Source of the DNA: Chamaecrista fasciculata
Taxonomy: Eukaryota > Streptophyta > Magnoliopsida > Fabales > Fabaceae
DNA: 64,000 nucleotides
Assembly: GCA_003254925.1 (NCBI GenBank)
Contig: QANZ01014428.1
Location: 3,587 to 67,586 of the forward strand
Reading direction: 5' to 3'
Shown: positions 1-10,047 of the stretch, one piece after another
How the letters are laid out: each line of letters opens with the position of its first letter
How positions within the stretch are numbered: the stretch's first letter is position 1
Translations under genes and position numbers: made by a program
Notes under the pieces: generated by a model
What the model saw: only the letters and a program-made list of their open reading frames with translations
The model's database searches: none
What the model was told of the DNA's origin: nothing

Positions 1-1067
1 TTTTTGTAAAACGAGGTTAGCAGCCTATCCGTCCGCCGCTCCTCCTCGCTCAGATGCCCTCTCTTAATAGGGCTAGTCCCCGTGATGGCGTCCGACCACC
101 CCACTGGAAATAACGGGCGTCCATCCTCTTCCCTCACCCACCACGGGCGCTCAACGTTGTTGCGCACTATGGGGAAGTATCTATCTTTCCAGTTCTTCCA
201 GTTACTTATACTGGCCGGAAACCCAGGTAGAGCACCCCCTTTCCTCTGGATGTTCACCCGCCCGTTGTCCCCAGCCTTCACGGAAAACCAATACAAAAAC
301 AACTTCACAGTGAGCTCCCTGCCCACTGTCCACGCAGCATACTGCACAAATTTCAAACTCCTCCAGGCGTTCGCCGCCAACTGCGCTGGACAACAGTTGA
401 GGTGATTCAGCACCTCCATCTCAAACTCTGTAAACGGCATGTCGGAATCACACTCCCGCAACAGAATTTCGTGTACGATGAACCCACGCGGATGAGTCCA
501 CCACATAGAATTGTTGTCGTCCCACACGCCGACGGCCATACCGCTCCCCTCCCGACCGGAACCTGGCCCAAAGTACGCCACTTGGGCCGCCTCCAAATCT
601 TCGTCGGTGGCAAATTTGGAAGGTTCTGCTGGCGGCCCCGTGGTCGCCCTGACTTCGGGGTTCCCAAACCCCTCCGCGGCATCCCATACCACCTCATCAC
701 GCGCCATGATTAGGCGCTCCCCCTCGGCCGCTGATCCGCTCAGGGGACCCGTTGGTTCTTCCCTCAACATTGGGGACTCTTCCTCTGAACGGTCGCAGAG
801 CTCCAGCACTTGCTCCTCCGACGCGTCTGATGGATCGTGTTCCACGTTTGATGGATCCAAGGCCGCCAGATCCATACCCCCTCTGTAGACAGTTAGTGCG
901 CCCGCCCTTTCACTTGCTCTCCTTGCTAGTAACCTAGCCGCCCGCCGCACCGTTTCCTCTAACGACTGTCGAACCTCCTCCAAATCTACAGAGCTACTGC
1001 CCTGTGTAGTCAAACTACTAACTCTACTTAGTTCTTCACCTTCTGCTAACTCCCTAATGACCACCAT
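1..1067 (-). CDS. Antisense ORF (aORF) of a Tat-type retrotransposon, gypsy-type 'transposase'-like protein, partial
   Basis: Reading the minus strand from the ATG at 1067-1065 gives about 355 codons with no stop, running off the left edge. The N-terminal third is acidic and low-complexity (starts MVVIRELAEGEE, then an Arg/Ala-rich stretch RRAARLLARRAS). The second half is globular and Trp-rich: VWDDNNSMWWTHPRGF, then FTEFEMEVLNHLNCCPAQ, a WTVGRELTVKLFLYWFSV segment and WKNWKDRYFPIV. This pattern resembles the domain Pfam calls putative gypsy-type transposase (PF04195), known from extra ORFs of plant gypsy elements. The molecular role of such proteins is not established. The reading frame is clean over more than 1 kb of GC-rich DNA, which suggests recent activity. 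The start is the first in-frame ATG after a splice-acceptor-like stretch. Confidence 0.65.
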   Translation of the reverse strand, partial: MVVIRELAEGEELSRVSSLTTQGSSSVDLEEVRQSLEETVRRAARLLARRASERAGALTVYRGGMDLAALDPSNVEHDPSDASEEQVLELCDRSEEESPMLREEPTGPLSGSAAEGERLIMARDEVVWDAAEGFGNPEVRATTGPPAEPSKFATDEDLEAAQVAYFGPGSGREGSGMAVGVWDDNNSMWWTHPRGFIVHEILLRECDSDMPFTEFEMEVLNHLNCCPAQLAANAWRSLKFVQYAAWTVGRELTVKLFLYWFSVKAGDNGRVNIQRKGGALPGFPASISNWKNWKDRYFPIVRNNVERPWWVREEDGRPLFPVGWSDAITGTSPIKRGHLSEEERRTDRLLTSFYK

Positions 1068-1756
1068 GGTCTCTAACACTTGCCAGAAAAGTCAAAACAC
1101 AAGGGGTTAGGAGGTACCTGAAGACATAGTACGTTTGGTTGTTAGTTTGAAAGTTGAACAATTTGTGGCGCTCGCCCTGATTATCAACTACTGATCACTC
1201 GTACCCTAGGAACCCTGCAAACAAAAAGGAAGCACGTCATCACGACCGTCCAACTGACGACCGACTCACTCACATGAGACGCCCGCCCCACAAACCCAGA
1301 ATACCCCAAACACTCCTTCATCGGAGAGTACGAACACGATGAACAGCCACCCAGAAAACCCAGGAAAACCCAGAAACTCAACACCCTACACCCAGACCCA
1401 CACCTATTTTTCGCTGCCTCACACTCACAAACTCACACTCTACAGCGAATGACAACCACTCTTTTCAGACACCCAACCCATTTCCGCCGTCACCCATGAC
1501 AGCCCAACACCACCCAGAAACGAACGACACATCGACTTCTACACAGTCAAAACCTAACCCAGCGAAAAACAACACAGAATCGACAGAAAAGACTCACCAG
1601 AAAGCCTTTCGCTCGAACGATCCTCCTTCACGGTCACTTCTCTCCATTTTCCGGCGACGGTTCTGCAACTCCGGCGACTGGACTCTTCGGTTTCCTCTCT
1701 TCTCTCTCCTCAAATCGCTGGAATGTGTAAAAGTACAAAAGACGCTACCTTTGGCC

Positions 1757-1764
1757 CTTTTATA
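1757..1764 (-). promoter_or_regulatory. TATA box for the antisense ORF
   Basis: The minus strand reads GGGTATAAAAGGGCC here, a strong TATA box about 690 bp upstream of the antisense ORF start at 1067. A plausible donor (CAGGTACC) near 1115 on the minus strand and pyrimidine-rich DNA before the ATG suggest a spliced 5' leader. The TATA is seen directly; its use is inferred. Confidence 0.5.
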
Positions 1765-2092
1765 CCCTTGCGAGCGCGGCATACGAGGCGTTTCTGAATT
1801 TTCAAAATTCAGCCCCCCGGGTTGCGACACGTGTCTTTGACAGGACAACCCTACCTACCCCCTGGCCGCCCGCCCCAATCCACTGACTTTCCGTTTTCTC
1901 ATCGAAGGTCGCCAGTCCTACTTTTTCCTCTACGCGGGGGACAAGTACTCCTGCACATTTTGGGCGTTCGCCAATCGCCGCGAATACACTGCCCAAGCAC
2001 GGATCCCATCGCACGCTCTCCAGACCTGTCATCCCGCCCGCCTTAAAGAACAATACGACGAACGCGCTCGTAGACTTCTTTAAGAAGGGACT

Positions 2093-2688
2093 TGTGATAC
2101 ATCACTATTTGGGCGTACGCCTAAACGGCCCTCACACCGGGCCTCTTCTCCCCTCCGCACCTTGCGAGGCGCCCTCGAGTCAATCGGGCGCCCTAAGCAC
2201 AATTAGGGGCGGTCATGGTCCATCCTGGGTCTTGGCGGACGCCCCCCCAAAATGACACGTGGCCACCCACGATTACCCTGCTCCGCAATCCACGCTGCGG
2301 GAGATCGTGGGCTGCGGACCAACTCACCCACGATCTCCAGTTTCTAGGCGCCCGCCTAGAGACGCGACACGCAATCACCCACGATTGCCTTGCTCCGCAA
2401 ATCTCGGTCTCCACCATCTTCGCTGGTGGAGATCGTGTCCAATTACGTGGTCCGCCCCGCGCGCTGACCACCTCTCTCCTCCCTGCTCTATAAATAGAGC
2501 CCATCTCACCAGTTCAAGGTTAGCTACTTCTTACACTCTGAAATTCTCCTACTCTCTTATCACCCTCTCTTACTAACTTGACCGTCGGAGTACACTTCGC
2601 AGGGCCCCCCTGTGAAGCTCTTGCAGGTTCTTGTTCAACTCTTGGCTCTCGCAGCCCTCTCCGGTGAACTAGGTAAGTGCTAGCCATT
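2093..2688 (+). repeat. 3' LTR of the Tat-type element
   Basis: A purine run (AAGAAGGGA, ~2081-2090), the likely polypurine tract, precedes TGTGATAC at 2093. A TATA box TATAAATA lies at 2489-2496, followed by the motif CGTCGGAGTACACTTCGCAG (~2583-2602), typical of R/U5 regions of plant gypsy LTRs. Inside are two imperfect repeats of a CCCACGAT...CTCCGCAA...GATCGTG block (~2265-2335 and ~2378-2434). The right end is uncertain because of the N at 2689; CA at 2685-2686 is a candidate terminus. Confidence 0.6.
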
Positions 2689-2689
2689 N

Positions 2690-4010
2690 TTTGTTCAAAA
2701 CCAATGAAAAAATTGTTCAGTGTACCAAAAGGATAGCGATAGAGACCTGAAAGTACCAAAGTAAAATGAGATCAAACTACAGGGTACCAAAGTATAATTT
2801 TACCTTAGTTATTAATAGTTTTAATATCTAGTTGGTTGAACCATATGTAAATTACATTTTAATACATTATATATCTTTTTATTTAATTCAAACCAAACTA
2901 AATTGAATGAAGTCAAAATCGATTTAAACCAAAGAATAAATAGTTTGATTTAATTGGTGTTACGTCCGGATTACCTAACTTATATTAGTGACAAACAATA
3001 CTTTAAAGCACTTAGTTTATCAAGTGGGTTTTTTTTTTGTATTTGTGGCTGATTATGCCATCTAACAAGTATTAATTAATGTCTGTTTTCCAATGAATTA
3101 AAGAGACCAACACAATATATAGTAATATTTAATATTTAAGCCTTTGGAAATGTCTATCTTCTAAATATTAATTAATAGTAAATCATTATCACACAGGATG
3201 TCAAAGTATTAAGAAGGAGATTTAATGCACATGGCGTTTATAATTAATGGCTACCATTAGAATGTTTCAATCTTTCAATAAATGTGTTTCTTTGTAACTT
3301 ATTTAGTCATCGATCAGATTAAGTTATTAGGTATGGTTTAATTATTGTGTTTAGATAATATATTAAAAGTATTAATTATAGTAATTATTGTGTGTGCTTT
3401 TTAACCTCTAATGGAAACCTATAAGGCTATAACCCTACCTCCATTCTAAATGATGAATAATTTAAAATTTGAACAAGCTAATCCGTTAAAAGACTAATGT
3501 ACCCAGAATAAAGCAACAACAAAAATGAGGGGGGGAAAAGGCAAGCCCCCAATAAGGAGCAAGAAAGTCCAATAATAATAAATTCAAGAGTAAATTAATG
3601 ATTTGGTATTTAAAAAATAATAAATTTGTCAATTTAATCATTTCAAGATAAAAATATAAGACTAGTCTCTAAAAAATGTAATTATAATCAATTTATCAAA
3701 ACATTAATTCAAATTTAACTATTGATATACTTTTTTTGTTTTAACACAAGTTATTCTATTTATCTTTTTTATGGAAATCATAATTCATTAACTAAAATCA
3801 TCATCAAAGTTCAACACATATCTTGGACAGGAAGGAGGGTTCCAATGGATCCAAATTCTCTGCATTTTTTTTTTTACATTTTTTATATTTTAAAGGGAGA
3901 AAAATTGTAAGTTTCAAAAAATAATAAATATGTAAATTTGACACTTTATCTCTCTATTTTTTTTCCACTTTAAAATATACAAACAAATACAGTGAAAAAA
4001 TGCAAAAGAT
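2690..4010. other. AT-rich intergenic DNA
   Basis: No coding signal, RNA gene or clear transposon terminus is visible in this stretch. It is AT-rich with several poly-T runs. The first ~130 bp after the N at 2689 has no relation to the LTR on its left, so the join may not reflect true adjacency. Confidence 0.5.
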
Positions 4011-4019
4011 TCACTTCTG

Positions 4020-4330
4020 GTTCCAGCCCATGACAAAAAGTTTTGACACCAACACTTGCCAAATGATGCTAACTTATGAGCAGCCATATTGGCTTCTCTA
4101 AAGCACCAAGAGAAAGAGACATGACTAAATTAGTTAATAGAAGCAACGAGCGAGAACTTCATTAAGGGTATACTTTGTATATAAAACTATATAGCCCAAA
4201 CTATTATTTGTAAGGGCTTCAATAATGATGTATTTTGCATCACTTTCCACCACCACCTCATGCATATAGCTAGAGGCCTTCCAGAATGGCAAGTGCTTCC
4301 AGGATTATTTGAGGGTCTTCTTGTTGAGGG
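4020..4330 (-). pseudogene. Decayed RNase H-like (RVT_3) fragment
   Basis: The minus strand gives, across frameshifts and stops, EALAILEGL, then HEVVVESDAKYIIIEAL, NNSLGYIV and finally FREANMAAHKLASFGK. The VVVESDA and REAN.AAH.LA blocks are the third and last conserved blocks of the RNase H-like domain found in plant non-LTR elements and related host genes. The N-terminal block (NxDGS) is not found on this side. Several stops make it non-functional. Confidence 0.55.
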
Positions 4331-4812
4331 AAGTACAACTTGCAAAACATCAAGTTTTAGTTATTGTTTTTAATAAAATGATTAGATTATTTATAATTAC
4401 ATCTTTAGGGATTAAATCTTATAAAAAATCTTAAAATTAATAAAGATCACACTCAAAAGCAAGTTGAAGTACTCTACTAGCTATATATAGGAGGGAACTT
4501 CTACAATTGTATCCTTCAATATAGTACAATTACAAGGATTGAGAGACTAAACCATATATTCTCTCTCCGCTAGCAAAGTCCAAGTATCTTCCTTCTCGTT
4601 CCCTCTGAATAATATATTTCTAGCCATTCGCTTCTCTATATATTACCACCAACAAGTAAGACGTACATTTCTAGCCTTCTTTTTTTTTTTTGTTTGGCCA
4701 GAAGCCTTCTTTGCTTTTGTTTTGCTTTTTCCTTCTTTAAATTTCCCATACACACACATATATATATCTTAATTAATTAGTTAATGTATACTTAGTTGAA
4801 TGTTTCATTATA

Positions 4813-5080
4813 GCGTAAACTAACAATTTGGCCACAGAAAGACCACCGAACTGACAATTCAGTCATTGAAATATTAAAATACATATTTAGTCCCTAAAAT
4901 ATCAAAATAATATACTTTTTAATCCTTAAAAGATTAAAACACTATATTATTTAGTCCACAAAAAGAATTAGTTATTAGTATAGTATTTTGATTTTTAGGG
5001 ACTAAATTGTACATTTCAATTTTCCAAAGATCGAGTTGTCAACTCAATAATTTTTTAGAGACCAAATTATTAGTTTACCC
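4813..5080. mobile_element. Mutator-like MITE with perfect 9-bp target duplication
   Basis: Ends GCGTAAACTAACAATTTGG and the reverse complement of CCAAATTATTAGTTTACCC form terminal inverted repeats. They are flanked by the identical 9-mer TTCATTATA at 4804-4812 and 5081-5089. Nine-base duplications are the signature of Mutator-like elements. The body contains several 'tTTAGTCCcTAAA' type inverted blocks. No coding capacity is seen. Confidence 0.8.
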
Positions 5081-5618
5081 TTCATTATATATACCTTCGC
5101 ATTATATATATACATGTATACTCCGATCAAGCAATATTGTCTTTTTGATAAGAAAGTGAGGTTTAATTTCTCTAATTTTCTTTGATAGTTTTGGTAGGTT
5201 ACATTGTGTATACATGAAGATGTTTGAAGGAAAAAACCCTAGCTACGTATATATGTAATGAATATGGGAAGAAGACCGAAACTCCGAAAGATTACAAGAT
5301 TATTTTATAGCTTTCTTTATATTATTATGTTTCATTATGTAAATTTCGTTTCAGAATATTAATTATATTAGTACTATAAATAGAGTTGGCTTGATATGAT
5401 CGAGAAAGTGATCGACGAGATACTCATTTTAATATATCGTCGTCGTCTGCCATTCTCACTGGTGCTTTCGAAAGTGATCGATGACATATTATCATCATAT
5501 TAATTGTTTAATTAATTCATTGTTAATTCATGAATTGCAGACAAGGTAATTTTGACCTAGCTTTCAGGGAAAACCCTGTATATATAGCTAGCTAGCAAGA
5601 TATAGAGAGTAATTAATA

Positions 5619-5892
5619 CTCCCTCCGTTCGTGAATATCTGCTTTTCTGGAGAATTTTTTTATTTCAAAATATCTGATGTTTTACAACTTCAAGAGAGCA
5701 TTAATTATTTTTTTTACTATTCTATCCCTATTAAATATAGTAGAGTCATAAATGAATAAACATTTTTCAAGTAATTTAATAGGGATAATTTAGTCTTTTT
5801 ACTTCATTTTTCTCTTCATTTTAGGTGAGCTAATCATTTCATTGGTCTGTGTGTATTTACCTTAAACATCAGATATATAGAAACGGAGGGAG
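5619..5892. mobile_element. Stowaway MITE (Tc1/mariner) just upstream of the MADS-box start
   Basis: The left end CTCCCTCCGTT (5619-5629) and right end AACGGAGGGAG (5882-5892) are the canonical Stowaway terminal inverted repeats. They are flanked by the TA duplication at 5617-5618 and 5893-5894. The 274-bp body is AT-rich. It ends 37 bp before the MADS-box ATG, so it lies in the proximal promoter or 5' UTR. Confidence 0.93.
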
Positions 5893-5929
5893 TAATATAT
5901 AAAATAAAACTTAAGAAGGAAATTAATTC

Positions 5930-6111
5930 ATGGGAAGAGGTAAGATAGATATAAAAAGGATAGAGAAATCGTCAAAAAGGCAAGTGACTTTCTCAAAGAG
6001 AAGGAATGGGCTTCTCAATAAGGCAAGAGAGCTATCTATCCTTTGTGATGCTGAAATTGCAGTCATCATCTTCTCCAGCACTGGCAGGCTCTATGATTAT
6101 GCAAGCTCTAG
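5930..6111 (+). CDS. MIKC-type MADS-box transcription factor, exon 1
   Basis: The exon begins ATG GGA AGA GGT and encodes [18 protein letters not shown], then [18 protein letters not shown] and [20 protein letters not shown], the full MADS DNA-binding domain. The protein would bind CArG-box DNA as a dimer in the nucleus. The 182-bp size and the donor TCTAG|GTAATT at 6112 match the standard first exon of plant type II (MIKC) genes. I-, K- and C-domain exons were not found downstream in this window. The next ~11 kb is dominated by a Helitron and the gene after that is on the other strand. Subfamily is not certain; the [13 protein letters not shown]...LCDAE pattern fits several clades (AGL17, FLC-like, AGL15). 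It may be an orphan exon or a gene split by the Helitron. Confidence 0.88.
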
Positions 6112-6400
6112 GTAATTCCTTTATTAATTTAATTAATTCATTCATTCATTCATTAATTCATCTCTCAATCTCTCTACCCGGCTACTGTTTCTCTTCTCTA
6201 GAATTCAATTACATTGTTAGAATATTGATTAACATGAGGCATATATATGACTGTGTGTTAGAACTAGAAGTGTCAAATTGTCAATAAATATATATATATA
6301 TAGGTCACTCAAACCCACATGAAGTGTCAATATATATATATAGATTACAAATTAAACAAGTTGATCTATCATCTCATCTCATTTCTCCTCCAATTTATTG
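6112..6400 (+). other. Start of MADS-box intron 1
   Basis: AT-rich sequence following a good GT donor, with ATTCATTC and TATATA microsatellites. No exon is visible. Confidence 0.5.
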
Positions 6401-7104
6401 TCCAATTTTGCACAGATGTAAGCTTCTCCTGACGAGTACACCTCATTTGCATTTTTTACTCTCAATCAGCATGTGACACCTGTCCACCTTTAGACAAAAA
6501 ATATGTTGCCCGCCAAAATTAAACCCAACACAATACTTTTATCAAATAAATCTCAAAATTTGAATTTTGAATTGTAATTGTTGGCACAAATCACACTGCT
6601 TTGTCATGATTTAGGACAAGTGTCACCATCCTAACCCATCTTCCTCAATCCATTTGCTTTCCATTCCTTCGAGCACCAAAATTTTCGAGCACCAAAAAAT
6701 TTCGGCACTGCACATTTCTTCATTCCTTCGCCATTCTCAGCCCAACCTTCGATTCTGACCTTCACCACTCCAAATTCGTTCCACCTTCACTGTCGTCGTG
6801 TTCTCTCTCGCGAGGTAAGCCGCAAAATTAGTTGAGTTTCTTGATTTGCTTTTCCATTCTTGCCATTCTTGATTTGTTCGTCGGATTCTCTCTCTCGCCA
6901 TTCTCTCCACTGTCGCCATTTTCACTTCATTTGCTTGCCTTCTTCCGTTGACATTCGTGAAATTGTTGTTCTTCAGTTTAGGTACTCTTCTGGTGTGAAA
7001 ATTGCTCGCCATTTTCACTTCTGGTGTGACATTTGTTGCTTGCTTCTTCAATTTAGGTACTCTTCACTTCAACCCTAAGTATGTGTAATTTGTATGTAGG
7101 ATAA

Positions 7105-7292
7105 ATATACTTTTTAGTCCTTAATCTTATAAGATCTGCATTGGCGCTGAATTTTAGACTATGAATTTGTATATCAATAAAATTCATTGATTTTAGTATC
7201 TGAATTTTAGACTATGAATTTGTATATCAATATACTTTTTAGTCCTTAATCTTATAAGAACTGCATTGGCGCTGAATTTTAGACTATGAATT
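7105..7292 (+). repeat. Direct tandem duplication, ~60-75 bp unit
   Basis: The block ATATACTTTTTAGTCCTTAA...GGCGCTGAATTTTAGACTAT occurs at ~7105-7178 and again at ~7230-7292 with one or two changes. It lies in the leader region of the Helitron before the first recognisable coding block. A further copy of the 'ACTTTTTAGTCC' start is at ~7538. Confidence 0.7.
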
Positions 7293-8249
7293 TTGCTTCA
7301 ACTCTGTCTCAAACTCTTTGATATTAGTTGAACAATTCTCTTGATTGTTTCTGATCATGTTTTGTGTACTTTTATCAGATTACCCTTTTTCTCCTTTTTC
7401 CATTGTTACTTGCCAGACGTTTTGATTTTGGCGTTTTGCTCTCAGTATTGCAGGATATTAAATCTGACATGGATGCTTTACATTAAGCAAGAAAGCATTA
7501 ACGCACTTTCATTTCTATATTTAGTTTCAGATAAATGTACTTTTTAGTCCTCAAACTTATCCAATTTATTATTTATTCCTTAATTATTTTGCCTTCTCTG
7601 ATTTTCTTGTTGTGCCTTTGTTCACCTTAATTTTCCAACCATCAAAACTAAATGCTCTTCATTTCCTTGCTATTTTTTTCAAAGGACGTCGGCAACCTGA
7701 CTGTTAAAGCGAAAGAAATGTTCAATCCAATACTTAACAGATGACATCCTTTGTTAGTAGCTGATGAGAAGTTGCATGGTATTGCTACCAATCTTGAACA
7801 GGTAAATAGATTTCCATCCTTTCTTAATCTATATATTAAGTTCAGCAACCTGGTGGCATTAAACTAGAATTGGTTTTGTAACTTCTGTCAACAATTGAAG
7901 TATGTATCACTTTGGAACATCTTTCTGTATATTATTTTGGAAGATGAATTTTATGGTTTCCAATGTATATTATTTCATGGTTTTATAATTTTATCTATAA
8001 TTCATCTGATGTATCTATTGAACATTGGGAATTTGATTACCTTCGTATCTGTAGTCTGATATCTGTAATTTTGTCATCAGTTGTAATAAATTGAGCAAAA
8101 GTAATAGAGATGTGACAAAACTACAGAAGGACATGAAAAGTGGATTGGACATATGTTGGTGAAAGATGTAATTACCTGATGATTCTTTTATTAGGTGTAT
8201 ATAGTCGAATCTGTAAACCTCACAGCAATAAAATCCGCCAACATCAAAA

Positions 8250-9960
8250 TTCTCAAATGGATCCCAACAAATTGGTGACCAATCAAATCTCTCATAGAGA
8301 AGCAAGACAGAAAAGGAGAAACATGCAATTGCACCGACGAGCTCAGCGAATAAAGTCTACTGGTATGTGTTCTTAGTAGCTTTCCACTATATCTTCCATT
8401 GTAATATTGTGATGTAACTGTTGGGAAATCACAGAGGGAGCGCAGCGGAAGGGAAAATAAAAATTTTTTCAGGGACTAAAACGTAATTAAAACAAACTCT
8501 GTGATTCCTTCCAGGATCCACTAACTATGTTTATACCAGATTAGGAAAGATGTTTACCTAGTTTTGATCGGTAACTTTGTCGTATTCGCGAATTTGAGAA
8601 GTCCACAGAGTGTCCTTCCTCTACCAGTAATCCACACGAGCAGTTTGGCAGATGCCTAGGTGCTAGCCTCCTTCACTTCTTTCCAAGTGAAAACGGGAAC
8701 TATATCTATGGTTCTTGAATAATCNCAACATAATTTATCTCTATAAATTAATCAAAAATACATATGTTCAAATAACACATAAATGATTGGCCCTAGGGCA
8801 CAATCTCCATCAGTAACCAAAATCGTAATAAATTAATTTGGCCTTTTTTTCCACAGTAGAATGCGGTTCTTCTAATCTGCCAACTACTGCAGCTTCAATT
8901 ACTTGTGATGAAAATTCTTCACCACATATAGGTCTCACAATATTGGGTCAGGAATATAAACAATCATCATCTAGGACTCCACTTTCAAATCTCACTCCCT
9001 CCCATCTTAATAGTTTCGATATACTTAACCAGTCTACAATAGGTGTGCTTTATGTTACAACTGTAATGACAACTTTTATTTTATATTTGTTACTTTTTAA
9101 TACTGAATCCCTATATATTTGTTTACCAATCACAGATAGAGGTCATTCTTATGACCAAGGTCTTGCCAACGCTTTTCTTACACCACCTCCCATACGAGCA
9201 ATGGGTTCTTTACACCAATGCACACCTAATACACCAATGTCAGCCTTGACAAGTGCAGGTATGCTATTATCACGGTTAAACTTGATTTAAGATTTCTTCA
9301 TTCTTTTCAAGTTGACATATAATTGGAATGCTTTTCATCATCCAAAACACATTCACCCATAGGATTGAAAGAAAAGCAACTCATTTCACAAACTACAAGG
9401 CATAAGAGAATGATTATTCAGTCACATAAACGAGCTCAAAGGGTGAAAACTACCGGCATGTATACTCTTCCATGCTCCTTTGTCCTTTCATATAATTTTA
9501 TTTGATATCTCACTGCACCTAACTACCAATGAATGACATCTTCAATTTTTCCAGCAAATGTGTGCAGTTCTACCTCTAATGCACATGTCGAGAATTCAAA
9601 TTTATTTGCTTCACCTGTAACTACAATGAACAACCTTTCACAAGGTTCACCAATAACTCCACTGTCAACTATAACAACTTCACAATTTAATAGGAGTGGT
9701 ATTTTCAATCCACCAAATATAGGTATGTACGTGTGCATCTATATCAAATGTAACTTGAGACTGTCCCTAAAACAAGTTCTGACAGGTTGTTTCGTTAACA
9801 TGCATTTTCAGTGATTCAGTTGTGACATTGTTATTTTATTTATGAACACATAAAGATATTGCAGATGACTTGCACACTCCTCCTTCTTCTGTATCACCTG
9901 GCGATGAACCTGCCAATATTCTGCATCCTGAGAATGAAGTGTATCCTGTCATAGGTAACC
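8250..9960 (+). pseudogene. N-terminal exons of the Helitron protein
   Basis: Short coding blocks separated by introns and by an LTR insertion. A basic motif recurs: REARQKRRNMQLHRRAQRIK then STGMCS (8288-8370) and RHKRMIIQSHKRAQRVKTTG then MYT (~9390-9462). Ser/Thr/Pro-rich segments follow each (8856-9020, 9550-9720, 9870-9955). Such low-complexity exons ahead of the zinc finger are common in plant Helitrons. Exon limits cannot be fixed and no function can be assigned. Confidence 0.4.
8419..8812 (-). mobile_element. Solo LTR (Copia-type, antisense) inserted in the Helitron
   Basis: A 394-bp insert starts TGTTGGGAAATC and ends AATCTCCATCA (TG...CA), flanked by the identical 5-mer GTAAC at 8414-8418 and 8813-8817. 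On the minus strand it begins TGATGGAGATTGTGCCCTAG, the usual start of a Copia LTR family. No internal region is present, so it is a solo LTR left by recombination. One N lies at 8725. Confidence 0.85.
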
Positions 9961-10047
9961 AACCCATGCCTCTCTCATCAAATTAATATTTAAAAAAAGT
10001 TTGGAAAAATGTAGTGCTTATTTTTTGTTAAATTGTCTGGATCTTTT

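Larger units (their letters stand above)
1..2688 (+). mobile_element. 3' portion of a Tat-lineage Ty3/gypsy LTR retrotransposon
   Basis: The segment holds, left to right, an antisense ORF, about 1 kb of non-coding GC-rich DNA, a short purine run and a plus-oriented LTR. This order (antisense ORF between pol and the 3' LTR) is the known layout of Tat-lineage gypsy elements, so the gag-pol part should lie left of the window. The non-coding part is rich in CGCCCGCC/GGGCG motifs and is far more GC-rich than the DNA right of 2690. The right end stops at a single N (2689), so the target duplication cannot be checked. The lineage is inferred from layout and antisense ORF, because no reverse transcriptase or integrase is visible here. 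Confidence 0.7.
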
